Part shown: positions 38,149 to 47,493 of the stretch, piece after piece
Layout of the letters: every line of letters begins with the position of its first letter
How positions within the stretch are numbered: the first letter of the stretch is position 1
Assembly: GCA_021845505.1 (NCBI GenBank)
Contig: JAJZVU010000012.1
Coordinates: forward strand, 1 to 64,000
Direction: 5' to 3'
DNA: 64,000 nt
DNA from: Pseudomonadota bacterium
Lineage (GTDB): Bacteria; Pseudomonadota; Gammaproteobacteria; Burkholderiales; Burkholderiaceae_C
The notes under the pieces: generated by a model
Told to the model about the DNA's origin: nothing
Database searches by the model: none
What the model saw: only the letters and a program-made list of their open reading frames with translations
Translations under genes and position numbers: made by a program

Positions 38149-38561
38149 CGCCGGGGGCGACCCCGGCTCCGTCCCCCCGAGGGGGACGCCTCCGGCCTTG
38201 GGGCGGCCCTGCGGCCGTTCGGCACTCGGCAGCGAGGTGCAGCGCAGGGGCGGCGACTGTCAGGCGGCGGTGGGGCCGGGACCTCCGGGTGAGGGTGCTG
38301 GGGCCTACGGCCACTCATGGCTCCTGCGCGCCTTGCCCCAGAGACCGATCGGGTCCGCGGTCGAGCGCGGAGGCCAACAGCCCCCCCCCCCCCCCCCGCG
38401 AGATCCCAGCGCCCCCACCCGGAGGTCCCGGCCCCACCGCCGCCTGACGCTCCCCGCCACCGCACAACCCACCGCAGCCCAGGGCCGATCGGCCGCAGGG
38501 CAGCCCCAAGGCCGGAGGCGCCCCCCTTGGGGGGGAGCGCCGGGGGTCGCCCCCCGGCGCC
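38149..38561. repeat. Large imperfect inverted repeat between dnaB and phoH
   Basis: This roughly 440-bp non-coding gap is built as two inverted arms of about 155 bp (38149-38303 and 38403-38561) around a loop of about 100 bp. Matching blocks include GCCTCCGGCCTTGGGGC (left) against its complement GCCCCAAGGCCGGAGGC (right), CCTGCGGCCG against CGGCCGCAGG, and CAGGCGGCGGTGGGGCCGGG against its complement. Both convergent genes end just outside it. It could fold into a very stable hairpin in either transcript and may end both, or be a head-to-head pair of a dispersed repeat. Confidence 0.85.
38381..38397. repeat. Homopolymer run of 17 C
   Basis: Seventeen consecutive C occur in the loop of the inverted repeat, right before the right arm. 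Tracts of this length slip during replication and sequencing, so the true length may vary or be an assembly artefact. Confidence 0.95.
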
Positions 38562-38568
38562 CGGGGGG

Positions 38569-40308
38569 CTACAGAATCTCCGTGGCGTAGTCGGCCAGGC
38601 GGCTGCGTTCGCCGCGGGCGAGGGTGATGTGGCCGGAGTGCTTCCAGCCCTTGAAGCGGTCGACCGCGTAGGCCAGGCCGGAACTGCCCTCGGTCAGGTA
38701 CGGGGTGTCGATCTGCGCCAGGTTGCCCATGCAGATGATCTTGGTGCCGGGGCCGGCACGGGTGATCAGGGTCTTCATCTGCTTGGGGGTCAGGTTCTGC
38801 GCCTCGTCGATGATCACGTACTTGCTGAGGAAGGTCCTGCCCCGCATGAAGTTCATGCTCTTGACCTTGACCTTCGAGCGGATCAGTTCCTGGGTCGCCG
38901 CGCGCCCCCATTCGCCGCCGTGGTTGCCGCTGCCCGACTGGTTGAGCACCTCGAGGTTGTCGTCGAGCGCGCCCATCCAGGGAGACATCTTTTCTTCCTC
39001 GGTTCCGGGCAGGTAGCCGATGTCCTCGCCGACCGGGACCGTGACCCGGGTGATGATGATCTCGTTGTAGCGACGTTCCTCCAGCACCTGGTGCAGCCCG
39101 GCCGCCAGCGCCAGCAGGGTCTTGCCGGTGCCGGCCTGGCCGCTGAGGGTGACGAAGTCGATGTCCGGGTCGAGCAGCAGGTTCAACGCGAAGTTCTGCT
39201 CGCGGTTGCGAGCGCACACGCCCCACACGCTGTTCTTGGCGTGGGTGTAGTCGCGCACCACCTGCAGCACCGCGGTGGCGGCGCGGATTTCCTTCACCCT
39301 GGCGTACAACGGCGACGCGTTGGGCGCCTCCCAGTAGACCGCCTGGTTGACCAGCATCGCCGACACCAGCGGACCCTGCAGGCGGTAGAAGGGCTGCCCG
39401 CCCTGCTGCCAGCTCTCCAGCGACTGGGCCTGCTTGTCCCAGAAGTCGTCGGGCAGCGCCATCACCCCGGTGTACAGCAGGTCGGCGTCGTCCAGGGTCT
39501 TGTCGTTGGCGTAATCCTCGGCGTGCAGCCCCAGCGCGCGCGCCTTGACGCGCATGTTGATGTCCTTGGACACCAGCACCACCGGGCGCTCGGGATGGGC
39601 CTGTGTCAGCGCCTGCAGCACCGCGAGGATCTGGTTGTCCGCCTTGCCCTGGGGCAGCGCCTCGGGTAGCCGGCCTTCATGGGCGCGGGTCTGGAAGAAC
39701 AGCCGCCCGCGGGCCTCGCGATGCCCGCTGTGGTCGAGCGCGATGCCCTTGTCGATTCCCGCCTCGACCCCGGCCACCAGCGCGTCGAGCTCGCGGCTGG
39801 CCTGGCGGGCGTTGCGCGCGACCTCGGACATGCCCTTCTTGTGGCCGTCGAGTTCCTCCAGCGTGACCATCGGCAGGTAGACGTCGTGCTCCTCGAAGCG
39901 GAACAGACACGTGGGGTCGTGCATCAGCACGTTGGTGTCCAGCACGAACAGCTTGCTCGGTCCGCCGGGCGATGGGGTCGCGCGCCTGGACGACGGGCCG
40001 CTCGAGGCCCTGGGCGCAGGCCGGGCGGGCGGCTTCGCCTGCACCGGCGCGGGCGCCGGCGCCGGGGTGCGCGTGGGCTCCCGCGCCGGCTCCAGCGCGG
40101 GTTCCAGCGCGGACTCCAGCGCGGGCTCCAGCAGTCGGGCAGCCGCCGGCTGGCTGGCGGGCCGACCGGTCTTCGGGGCCTTGGCCCGCGCCGGCGCGGT
40201 TGCGCGCGACGGGGCGCGCGCCTGGCTGGCGGACGCCGCGGCGTCGGGCACCCCCGCAGGGGCCTTCAGCAGGGAGCCGAGTTTGGTCGGGGGCTTGGGC
40301 AGGGGCAT
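38569..40308 (-). CDS. phoH2: PIN domain-PhoH family ATPase/ribonuclease
   Basis: A 579-residue protein in three parts: an Ala/Pro-rich disordered N-terminus (about 1-118) with repeated EPALEP units, a PIN nuclease domain (about 119-265; LFVLDTNVLMHDP and LVSKDINMRVKARALG carry acidic active residues) and a PhoH ATPase domain (about 340-579; Walker A SGQAGTGKTLLAL, Walker B VIIDEAQNLTP). Proteins of this build act as RNA-unwinding ribonucleases. The N-terminal extension is much longer than in typical relatives. Probably transcribed after bcp, with a 177-bp gap holding a GC hairpin (40338-40361). Confidence 0.9.
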   Translation of the reverse strand: MPLPKPPTKLGSLLKAPAGVPDAAASASQARAPSRATAPARAKAPKTGRPASQPAAARLLEPALESALEPALEPAREPTRTPAPAPAPVQAKPPARPAPRASSGPSSRRATPSPGGPSKLFVLDTNVLMHDPTCLFRFEEHDVYLPMVTLEELDGHKKGMSEVARNARQASRELDALVAGVEAGIDKGIALDHSGHREARGRLFFQTRAHEGRLPEALPQGKADNQILAVLQALTQAHPERPVVLVSKDINMRVKARALGLHAEDYANDKTLDDADLLYTGVMALPDDFWDKQAQSLESWQQGGQPFYRLQGPLVSAMLVNQAVYWEAPNASPLYARVKEIRAATAVLQVVRDYTHAKNSVWGVCARNREQNFALNLLLDPDIDFVTLSGQAGTGKTLLALAAGLHQVLEERRYNEIIITRVTVPVGEDIGYLPGTEEEKMSPWMGALDDNLEVLNQSGSGNHGGEWGRAATQELIRSKVKVKSMNFMRGRTFLSKYVIIDEAQNLTPKQMKTLITRAGPGTKIICMGNLAQIDTPYLTEGSSGLAYAVDRFKGWKHSGHITLARGERSRLADYATEIL

Positions 40309-40485
40309 GGAGGCAGGATACGCGGATCGGATCGGGGCCTGCCCGGCAGGGGCCGGGCAGGGGACTGCAGGCCGCGCGCGCTCGGTGCCGCGTCGCGGCG
40401 CGCGCCGGGCGGCGGCGCGACCCGGCAGCCTGGCGTGCCGGAGATGGGCAGGTCCAACGCGTGGCAGGGGCGGGCGGGCACGTCC

Positions 40486-40950
40486 TCAGAGCTTGCGCAC
40501 CGCCTCGAGGACTTCCTGCACATGGCCGGCGACCTTCACGCCGCGCCATTCCTGGCGCAGCACGCCTTCGGCATCGACCAGGAAGGTGCTGCGCTCGATT
40601 CCCTTGACCTTCTTGCCGTACATGATCTTGTTCTTCACCACCCCGAACATGTGGCAGAGCTTTTCCTCGGTGTCGGCGATCAGGTCGAAGGGCAATTCCA
40701 GCTGGCTGCGGAATTTGTCGTGGGACGCCAGGTTGTCGCGCGAAACGCCGAAGATCATCGCCCCGGCCTGCTCGAACTCCGAGTACAGGTCGCGGAACTG
40801 CAGGGCTTCGGTGGTGCAGCCCGGGGTCATGTCCTTGGGATAGAAGTACAGGATCAGCTTCTTGCCCAGATAGCTCTTCGGGCTGAATTTGATCTCACTG
40901 GTGGCGATTGCCTCGAAATCGGGAACCACCTTGTTCAGAACCAAAGCCAT
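40486..40950 (-). CDS. bcp: Thioredoxin-dependent peroxiredoxin Bcp (PrxQ)
   Basis: A 154-residue peroxiredoxin. The peroxidatic Cys is in DMTPGCTTEALQF. The resolving Cys found five residues later in many Bcp proteins (TPGCTxEAC) is replaced by Leu, so it would work as a 1-Cys enzyme or use the Cys in EEKLCHMFGV. YGKKVKGIERSTFLVD is the family core. ATG 40950 gives the family N-terminus; the frame is open upstream. Confidence 0.93.
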   Translation of the reverse strand: MALVLNKVVPDFEAIATSEIKFSPKSYLGKKLILYFYPKDMTPGCTTEALQFRDLYSEFEQAGAMIFGVSRDNLASHDKFRSQLELPFDLIADTEEKLCHMFGVVKNKIMYGKKVKGIERSTFLVDAEGVLRQEWRGVKVAGHVQEVLEAVRKL

Positions 40951-41119
40951 GAAGTCTCCTGTCAGCGCCGGCCATGCCGGCGTTCCCCGGAAGCGCTCCC
41001 GGCGCGGCCAGGCTGCAGGGCAGCCGCTCGGGTGCAAGATTCCATTTTACCAACTCGGGTTACAAATCCCCCGCCGCGCGCGCCCCCCGCGCCCGCCCGC
41101 GGCCGGCACCCCGGCCGCA

Positions 41120-41506
41120 TCAGGGCTGCGCGGCCGGGTCGACCAGCAGCGCAGCCACCGCCCGCCGACCTTCGCCGACCAGGATGTTGTAGGTGCGGCA
41201 GGCCGCCGCGGTGCTCATGATCTCGAAGCCGATGCCCTTGTCGATCAGGGCGCGCAGCAGCGAAGGATGGGCGAAGCGCTGGGTGCCGCCGGTGCCGATG
41301 ATCACCACCTCCGGGCGCAAGCCGGCCAGGCGCGCGAAGTCGTCCGCGGTGAGCGCGGCGAAGCCCTCGACGCCCCAGGGTTCGGGCGCCGTGTCGGCGC
41401 CCATGCAGATGCCTTGCAGGTAGCGCACCTGGTTGACTTCGACAAAACCCGGCCCGTGGGCGCTGACCTTGTAGCCGGCTTCGCTGTTTTCCGCCTGGAA
41501 TTTCAT
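41120..41506 (-). CDS. Mth938-like domain protein (DUF498)
   Basis: A 128-residue protein of the Mth938/Xcc1710 (DUF498) fold, also seen in the NDUFAF3 assembly factor of mitochondrial complex I. Motifs are EVVIIGTGGTQRF and GIGFEIMSTAAACRTYNIL. Its bacterial role is not settled. GTG 41509 and ATG 41506 are adjacent start options. It lies upstream of bcp on the same strand with a 169-bp gap and is divergent from alaA. A link to the complex I-like operon at 1.5 kb is tempting but unsupported. Confidence 0.85.
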   Translation of the reverse strand: MKFQAENSEAGYKVSAHGPGFVEVNQVRYLQGICMGADTAPEPWGVEGFAALTADDFARLAGLRPEVVIIGTGGTQRFAHPSLLRALIDKGIGFEIMSTAAACRTYNILVGEGRRAVAALLVDPAAQP

Positions 41507-41684
41507 CACTGCCCCGGTTGCGCCGCCGCGCCGCGCTGCGCAGCGGCTACATTATAGGGTTCACCCCCCGGCACGATGCGCGCCGGGGCCGCGGGGTCCG
41601 GGGCCCCGCGCGGGCGGCGCCCGGCGCCGCCCGTCGCGGCAGACATCGCGTTCCGACCCGGGGACGCACAGTCGGGAACATTTC

Positions 41685-42923
41685 ATGGCGACGCGGGAAT
41701 TTCACAAGTCGGACAAGCTGGCGGACGTGTGCTACGACATCCGCGGCCCGGTGCTGGACAAGGCGCGACAGATGGAGGAGGACGGCCAGCGAATCATCAA
41801 GCTGAACATCGGCAACCTGGCCGTGTTCGGCTTCGATCCGCCGGAGGAAATCGTCCAGGACATGATCCGCAACCTGCCGAGTGCCGCCGGGTACACCGAC
41901 TCCAAGGGCCTGTTCGCGCCGCGCAAGGCGATCCAGCACTACACCCAGGAAAAGGGAATCGCCGGGGTCGAGATCGACGACGTGTTCATCGGCAACGGCG
42001 CGTCGGAGTTGATCACCATGAGCATGAATGCGCTGCTCAACAACGGCGACGAGGTGCTGCTGCCGGCGCCCGACTACCCGCTGTACACGGCCGCGGTGTC
42101 GCTGTCGGGCGGCCGTCCGGTGCATTACCTGTGCGACGAGCAGAGCGACTGGCTGCCCGACCTGGACGACATCCGGCGCAAGGTCACCCCGGCGACCAAG
42201 GCGCTGGTGGTGATCAATCCGAACAACCCGACCGGCGCGCTGTACCCCAGGGAATTCCTGCTGGAGTTGGTGGAGATCGCCCGCCAGCACCAGTTGATCG
42301 TGTTCGCCGACGAGATCTACGACAAGACGCTGTACGACGGCAACGTCCACACCAGCATCGCGTCGCTGGCCGACGACGTGCTGTTCATCACCTTCAACGG
42401 CTTGTCGAAGAACTACCGCTCGTGCGGATACCGGGCGGGCTGGATGGTGGTGTCGGGCGACAAGCGCCATGCCCGCGACTACATCGAGGGCCTGGCCATG
42501 CTCGCCTCGATGCGGCTGTGCGCCAACACGCCGGGCCAACTGGCCATCCAGACCGCCCTCGGCGGCTACCAGAGCATCAAGGACCTGGTCGCGCCGGGCG
42601 GGCGGCTCACCCGCCAGCGCGACCTGGCCTACGAACTGCTGACCCAGATCCCCGGGGTCAGCGTGGTCAAGCCCAAGGCGGCGCTGTACATGTTTCCCCG
42701 CCTCGACCCCAGGGTGTACCCGATCGCCGACGACCAGCAGTTCGCCTTCGAGCTGCTGGCCGAGGAGAGGGTGCTGATCGTGCAGGGCAGCGGCTTCAAC
42801 TGGCCGCGCCCGGACCACTTCCGGCTGGTCTTCCTGCCCAATGCCGACGACCTGGGCGAGGCGATCTCGCGCATCGCCCGCTTCCTCGACCGCTACCGCC
42901 GCCGGCAGGTCGCAGCCGCGTGA
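41685..42923 (+). CDS. alaA: Glutamate-pyruvate aminotransferase AlaA-like
   Basis: A 412-residue class I PLP aminotransferase. It opens with DKLADVCYDIRGPVLDKARQ, as in E. coli AlaA, and has APDYPLYTAAVSLSGG, NPNNPTGALY, FADEIYDKTLYDG and the PLP lysine in FNGLSKNYRSCGYRAGW. It should make alanine from pyruvate and glutamate. The usual LNIGNPAPFGF is LNIGNLAVFGF here. It precedes hom and thrC in the order common in Burkholderiales, where it supplies amino groups near the threonine branch. Confidence 0.9.
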   Translation: MATREFHKSDKLADVCYDIRGPVLDKARQMEEDGQRIIKLNIGNLAVFGFDPPEEIVQDMIRNLPSAAGYTDSKGLFAPRKAIQHYTQEKGIAGVEIDDVFIGNGASELITMSMNALLNNGDEVLLPAPDYPLYTAAVSLSGGRPVHYLCDEQSDWLPDLDDIRRKVTPATKALVVINPNNPTGALYPREFLLELVEIARQHQLIVFADEIYDKTLYDGNVHTSIASLADDVLFITFNGLSKNYRSCGYRAGWMVVSGDKRHARDYIEGLAMLASMRLCANTPGQLAIQTALGGYQSIKDLVAPGGRLTRQRDLAYELLTQIPGVSVVKPKAALYMFPRLDPRVYPIADDQQFAFELLAEERVLIVQGSGFNWPRPDHFRLVFLPNADDLGEAISRIARFLDRYRRRQVAAA

Positions 42924-43003
42924 CCCGCGCCCGCGCCTCGAGCCGACGCAGCATCGCCGCCGGGCGATGGGCCTCGTGCGGCCCCTGACTCCTTGCCTGT
43001 CCT

Positions 43004-44314
43004 ATGAAACCCATGCGAATCGCACTCCTGGGCGCCGGCACCGTGGCCTCCGGGGTGGTCCGTGTCCTGCAACGCAACCAGGACGAACTGTGTCGCCGCG
43101 CCGGGCGCGGCATCGAAGTCGTCGCGGTGGCCGCGCGCAACGCGGCCAAGGCGCGCCAGGCGCTGGGCGAAGGCCTGCCGATGCACGCCGACTTCCTGGC
43201 GCTGGCCACGCGCGAGGACGTGGACATCGTGGTCGAGCTGATGGGAGGCCTCGAGCCGGCGCGCGAACTCGTGCTGGCGGCGATTCGCGCCGGCAAGCAC
43301 GTGGTGACGGCCAACAAGGCGCTGCTGGCGCACCACGGCAACGAGATCTTCGCCGCGGCGCAGTCGCACGGAGTGGTCGTCGCGTTCGAGGCGGCGGTGG
43401 CCGGAGGCATTCCGATCATCAAGGCGGTGCGCGAGGGCCTGGCGGCCAACCGCATCGAATGGGTGGCCGGGATCATCAACGGGACGACCAATTTCATCCT
43501 GTCCTCGATGCGCGAGCAGGGGCTGGACTTCGCCAGCGCGCTGGCCAAGGCGCAGCAACTGGGCTATGCCGAGGCCGACCCCGGCTTCGACATCGACGGC
43601 GTCGACGCCGCCCACAAGATCACCCTGTTGTGCGCAATGGCCTTCGGGGTGCCGGTGCAGTTCCAGCGCGCCCATGTGCAGGGAATCCGCGATCTCGACG
43701 GAGCCGACATCCGCTACGCCGAGCAACTGGGCTACCGCATCAAGCTGCTCGGCCTCACCCGCCGCTCGCAGCAGGGCATCGAGCTGCGGGTGCACCCGAC
43801 CCTCATCCCGTCGGCCCGCCTGATGGCCAATGTCGAAGGGGCGATGAACGCGGTGATGGTGCAGGGCGACGCGGTCGGCCCGACGCTGTTCTACGGCAAG
43901 GGGGCGGGCGCCGAGGCGACCGCCTCGAGCGTGATCGCCGACCTGGTCGACATCACCCGGCTGCATACCGCCGACCCCGAGCACCGCGTTCCCCACCTGG
44001 CGTTCCAGCCCGGCGCGCTGGCCGACACGCCGATCCTGCCGATGTCCCAGGTGCGCACTTCGTACTACCTGCGCATCCATGTGCGCGACGAGGCCGGGGT
44101 GCTGGCCGAGATCACCCGCATCCTGGCCGAGCAGGGCATGTCCATCGATGCGCTGCTGCAGCGACCGTCGGGCGAGAACGACCAGCACACCGATGTCATC
44201 CTGCTGACCCACGAGACCCTGGAATGGCGCATGGACGAGGCGCTGGCGCGCATCCAGGCGCTGGACAGCGTGCTGGCGCCGGTGGTGCGCCTGCGCAAGG
44301 AGGAGTTGCGTTGA
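43004..44314 (+). CDS. hom: Homoserine dehydrogenase
   Basis: A 436-residue monofunctional enzyme: NAD(P)-binding IALLGAGTVASGVVRVL, catalytic domain with TANKALLA, GIINGTTNFILS and EADPGFDIDGVDAAHK, then a C-terminal ACT domain (about 350-425; YYLRIHVRDEAGVLAEIT) for feedback by threonine. It reduces aspartate semialdehyde to homoserine. ATG 43004 and 43013 are both possible. The stop overlaps the thrC start (TGATG). Confidence 0.96.
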   Translation: MKPMRIALLGAGTVASGVVRVLQRNQDELCRRAGRGIEVVAVAARNAAKARQALGEGLPMHADFLALATREDVDIVVELMGGLEPARELVLAAIRAGKHVVTANKALLAHHGNEIFAAAQSHGVVVAFEAAVAGGIPIIKAVREGLAANRIEWVAGIINGTTNFILSSMREQGLDFASALAKAQQLGYAEADPGFDIDGVDAAHKITLLCAMAFGVPVQFQRAHVQGIRDLDGADIRYAEQLGYRIKLLGLTRRSQQGIELRVHPTLIPSARLMANVEGAMNAVMVQGDAVGPTLFYGKGAGAEATASSVIADLVDITRLHTADPEHRVPHLAFQPGALADTPILPMSQVRTSYYLRIHVRDEAGVLAEITRILAEQGMSIDALLQRPSGENDQHTDVILLTHETLEWRMDEALARIQALDSVLAPVVRLRKEELR

Positions 44315-45726
44315 TGGACTACGTCAGCACCCGCGGCGCCTCGCCCCGCGCCCGTTTCGACGACATCCTGCTCGAGGGCCTGGCCCCCGACGGCGGGCTG
44401 TACCTGCCCGAGCACTATCCGCGGCTGCAGCGCGAACAGCTGCAGCGCATGCAGCCGCTGGCCTACGCCGAACTGGCCTTCGAGGTGTTGCGCCCCTTCG
44501 TCGAGCCGATGCCGGCGCAGGCGCTGCGCGACAGCCTGCGCCGTACCTACACCGCGGCGACCTTCGGCAGCGACGCCATCATCCGGCTGCAGCCCATCGA
44601 TTCGCGGCTCACGCTGCTCGGGGTGTCGCAGGGGCCGACGCTGGCGTTCAAGGACATGGCGATGCAGTGGCTCGGCCACCTGTTCGAGCAGGCGCTGGAG
44701 CCATCCGGCGGGGAGTTGAACATCCTCGGCGCGACCTCGGGAGACACCGGCAGCGCGGCCGAGTACGCGATGCGCGGGCGGCGCGGAATCCGGGTGTTCA
44801 TGCTGTCGCCCTTCGGCCGCATGAGCCCGTTCCAGACGGCGCAGATGTACAGCCTGCACGAACCCAACATCCACAACATCGCGGTGCAGGACGTGTTCGA
44901 CGGCTGCCAGGACCTGGTCAAGGCGGTGTCGGCGGACCTGGAGTTCAAGCGCCGCTGGCGGATCGGCAGCATCAACTCGATCAACTGGGCGCGCGTGGCG
45001 GCGCAGGTGGTGTACTACTTCGCCGGCTACCTGCGCAGCGTGCGCAGCGTGGGCGACCCGCTGGACGTGACCGTGCCTTCGGGCAATTTCGGCAACATCC
45101 TGGCCGCCCACGTGGCGCGGGAGATGGGACTGCCGCTGCGCCGCCTGGTGCTGGCCACCAACGAGAACGACGTGCTCGACGAGTTCCTGCGCAGCGGGGT
45201 GTACCGGCCGCGCAGCACCGAGCAGACGCATCACACGTCGAGCCCGTCGATGGACATCTCCAAGGCGTCGAACTTCGAGCGTTTCGTGTTCGACCTGCTC
45301 GGGCGCGACGCCGAGCGCACGCGCCGCCTGTTCGAGCAGGAACTGGCGCGCAAGGGCTGCTTCGACCTGGGCGCGGAGCCTGCGTTCGCGCGGGCGCGCC
45401 AGGGCATGGCCTCGGGCCGCAGCGACCATGCCACGCGCTTGCGCACCATCCGCGAGGTCTGGGAGCAATCGGGAGTGATCATCGACCCCCACACCGCCGA
45501 CGGGGTCGCGGTGGCGCGACAGCACCTGGAACCGGGGGTGCCGATGCTGGTCGTCGAGACCGCGCTGCCGGCCAAGTTCGACGCCACCATCCGCGAGGCC
45601 ATCGGCCGCGATCCCGAGCGCCCGCAGGCGGCCCGCGGGCTGGAGGCCAAGGCGCAGCGCTTTGTCGTGATGAACCCCGACGTCGATGCGTTGAAGGCCT
45701 ATATCGCCAGCCATTGCGCGGCCTAG
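44314..45726 (+). CDS. thrC: Threonine synthase
   Basis: A 470-residue PLP enzyme, long form as in enterobacteria. It has YVSTRGASPRARFDDIL, the PLP lysine in GPTLAFKDMAMQWLG, GATSGDTGSAAEYAMRG and VPSGNFGNILAA. It makes threonine from phosphohomoserine. ATG 44314 shares its A with the hom stop and has AGGAG upstream. Homoserine kinase is not in the window. Confidence 0.96.
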   Translation: MDYVSTRGASPRARFDDILLEGLAPDGGLYLPEHYPRLQREQLQRMQPLAYAELAFEVLRPFVEPMPAQALRDSLRRTYTAATFGSDAIIRLQPIDSRLTLLGVSQGPTLAFKDMAMQWLGHLFEQALEPSGGELNILGATSGDTGSAAEYAMRGRRGIRVFMLSPFGRMSPFQTAQMYSLHEPNIHNIAVQDVFDGCQDLVKAVSADLEFKRRWRIGSINSINWARVAAQVVYYFAGYLRSVRSVGDPLDVTVPSGNFGNILAAHVAREMGLPLRRLVLATNENDVLDEFLRSGVYRPRSTEQTHHTSSPSMDISKASNFERFVFDLLGRDAERTRRLFEQELARKGCFDLGAEPAFARARQGMASGRSDHATRLRTIREVWEQSGVIIDPHTADGVAVARQHLEPGVPMLVVETALPAKFDATIREAIGRDPERPQAARGLEAKAQRFVVMNPDVDALKAYIASHCAA

Positions 45727-45734
45727 CCATCGCG

Positions 45735-46271
45735 ATGATGCACGTCGCCGGTTTCGTCGGCTCCTCGGGCAGCGGCAAGACGACCCTGATCGAGGCGCTG
45801 CTGGGGGAGTTCGCGCTGCGCGGGCTGCGCGCGTCGGTGATCAAGCACGCCCACCACGGATTCGAACTCGATCGCCAGGGCAAGGACTCGTGGCGCCACC
45901 GCAAGGCCGGCGCCTTCGAGGTGCTGGTGGCCTCGCCGCACCTGCTGGCGCTGCAGCGCGAGACGCGTCAGCCGCGCGAGTACGCGCTGGCCGAACTGCT
46001 GCCCCTGCTGCAGGCGGTGGACTGGGTGCTGGTCGAAGGCTTCCGCGGCGCGCCGATCCCTAAAATCGAGGTGTGGCGCCAGGCCACCGGCAAGCCCTTG
46101 CTGCTCGGCGACGACCCGCGCCTGCTGGCGGTGGCGTGCGAAGGCACCGCTGCGCCCGGCCTGGGCGGCGCGGCGCAGCGCCTGGACCTGGGCCAGCCGG
46201 CGCGGATCGCCGACTGGATGCTGAGCCAATCCCGACGTTTCGTCTACGCCGATGAACCAAGCCTCGAGTGA
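45735..46271 (+). CDS. mobB: Molybdopterin-guanine dinucleotide biosynthesis adaptor protein MobB
   Basis: A 178-residue P-loop GTPase: VGSSGSGKTTLIEALL (about 7-22), IKHAHHGFELDRQGKDS and VDWVLVEGFRG with KIEVWR. It assists GTP-dependent attachment of GMP to molybdenum cofactor. ATG 45735 and 45738 are tandem start options. Its 3' end overlaps moeA by 20 bp, so it heads a molybdenum-cofactor operon. Confidence 0.93.
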   Translation: MMHVAGFVGSSGSGKTTLIEALLGEFALRGLRASVIKHAHHGFELDRQGKDSWRHRKAGAFEVLVASPHLLALQRETRQPREYALAELLPLLQAVDWVLVEGFRGAPIPKIEVWRQATGKPLLLGDDPRLLAVACEGTAAPGLGGAAQRLDLGQPARIADWMLSQSRRFVYADEPSLE

Positions 46272-47481
46272 TTCCCTGGATGTCGACACCGCGCTGGCGC
46301 GCCTGCTCGAGCGGGCACGGCCGCTGACCCCGCCGCAGGCGCTGCCGGTCGAGCAGTGCCTGGGCCGGGTGCTGGCGCAGGATGTGCGCAGCCCGATCGA
46401 CGTGCCCGGCTGGGACAACAGCCAGATGGACGGCTATGCGTTGCGCAGCGGCGACGTCGCCAGCGCCGGGGCGCGGCTGGAGGTGAGCCAGCGCATCGCC
46501 GCCGGCCAGGTCGGCCAGCCGTTGCAGCCGGGACAGGCTGCGCGCATTTTCACCGGCGCTCCGATTCCCCCCGGGGCCGACGCGGTGGTCATGCAGGAGC
46601 AGTGCCGGGTCGAGGGCCAGCAGGTGCTGGTCGACCACCTGCCACGCCCCGGCGAATGGGTGCGTCCGCGCGGATTCGATGTGCGCGAAGGCAGCACGGT
46701 GCTGCACGCCGGCCAGCGCCTGCGCCCGCAGGACCTGGGCCAGGCCGCCTCGGTCGGGGTGGCGCGCTTGCAGGTGGCTCCCCGCCCGCGGGTGGCGCTG
46801 CTGTGCACCGGCGACGAACTGGCGATGCCGGGCCAGCCCTTGCGCACCGGAGGGGTCTACAACAGCAACCGCTTCCTGCTGCGCGCGCTGCTCGAGGCTC
46901 TGGGCTGCCAGGTCAGCGACCTCGGCCAGGTGGCCGACACCCTGCCGGCCACCCGCCAGGCGCTGGCCGACGCCGCGCGCGAACACGATCTGGTGCTGAG
47001 TTCGGGCGGCATGTCGGTGGGCGGCGAGGACCACGTGCGTCCGGCGGTGCAGGCGCAGGGCGAACTGGCGCACTGGCGCATCGCCATCAAGCCGGGGCGC
47101 CCGCTGGCCTTCGGGGCCATCCGGCGCGCGCAGGGGAGCAGCGCGCATTTCATCGGCCTTCCGGGCAATCCGGTTTCGAGCTTTGTCACCTTTCTGGTCT
47201 TCGTGCGACCTTTCGTGCTGGCGCTGCAGGGGGCGTCGCGGCTTGCGCCGCAAGCGCTGTGGCTGCCCAGCGCGAGCCGCTGGCCGCGCGCGGACAAGCG
47301 GCGCGAATTCCTGCGCGCCCGCCTGGACGCCCAGGGCAGGGTGGAACTGCACGAGGAGCAGAACTCGGCGGTGCTGAGCTCGACGGTGTGGGGCGACGGG
47401 TTGGTGGACAATCCCGCCGGACAGACCTTCGAACCGGGAGACCTGGTGCGCTTCATCGCCTTTTCCGATCTGCTGAACTGA
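46252..47481 (+). CDS. moeA: Molybdopterin molybdenumtransferase MoeA
   Basis: A 409-residue enzyme that inserts molybdenum into adenylylated molybdopterin. It has VPGWDNSQMDGYAL, RIFTGAPIPPGADAVVMQE, RPRVALLCTGDEL, SSGGMSVGGEDHV and FIGLPGNPVSSFVTFLVF, in the domain order of the family. It overlaps mobB and is followed by moaD after 12 bp. Confidence 0.96.
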   Translation: MNQASSDSLDVDTALARLLERARPLTPPQALPVEQCLGRVLAQDVRSPIDVPGWDNSQMDGYALRSGDVASAGARLEVSQRIAAGQVGQPLQPGQAARIFTGAPIPPGADAVVMQEQCRVEGQQVLVDHLPRPGEWVRPRGFDVREGSTVLHAGQRLRPQDLGQAASVGVARLQVAPRPRVALLCTGDELAMPGQPLRTGGVYNSNRFLLRALLEALGCQVSDLGQVADTLPATRQALADAAREHDLVLSSGGMSVGGEDHVRPAVQAQGELAHWRIAIKPGRPLAFGAIRRAQGSSAHFIGLPGNPVSSFVTFLVFVRPFVLALQGASRLAPQALWLPSASRWPRADKRREFLRARLDAQGRVELHEEQNSAVLSSTVWGDGLVDNPAGQTFEPGDLVRFIAFSDLLN

Positions 47482-47493
47482 GGGGGCTTGGCG

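Noticed and set aside
38149-38561. CRISPR array
   Set aside because: The repeats are two inverted arms, not multiple direct repeats with spacers, and no cas genes are present.
38317-39669. Plus-strand frame of 450 codons covering the inverted repeat and phoH
   Set aside because: It crosses the non-coding repeat and is antisense to PhoH; it has no motif.
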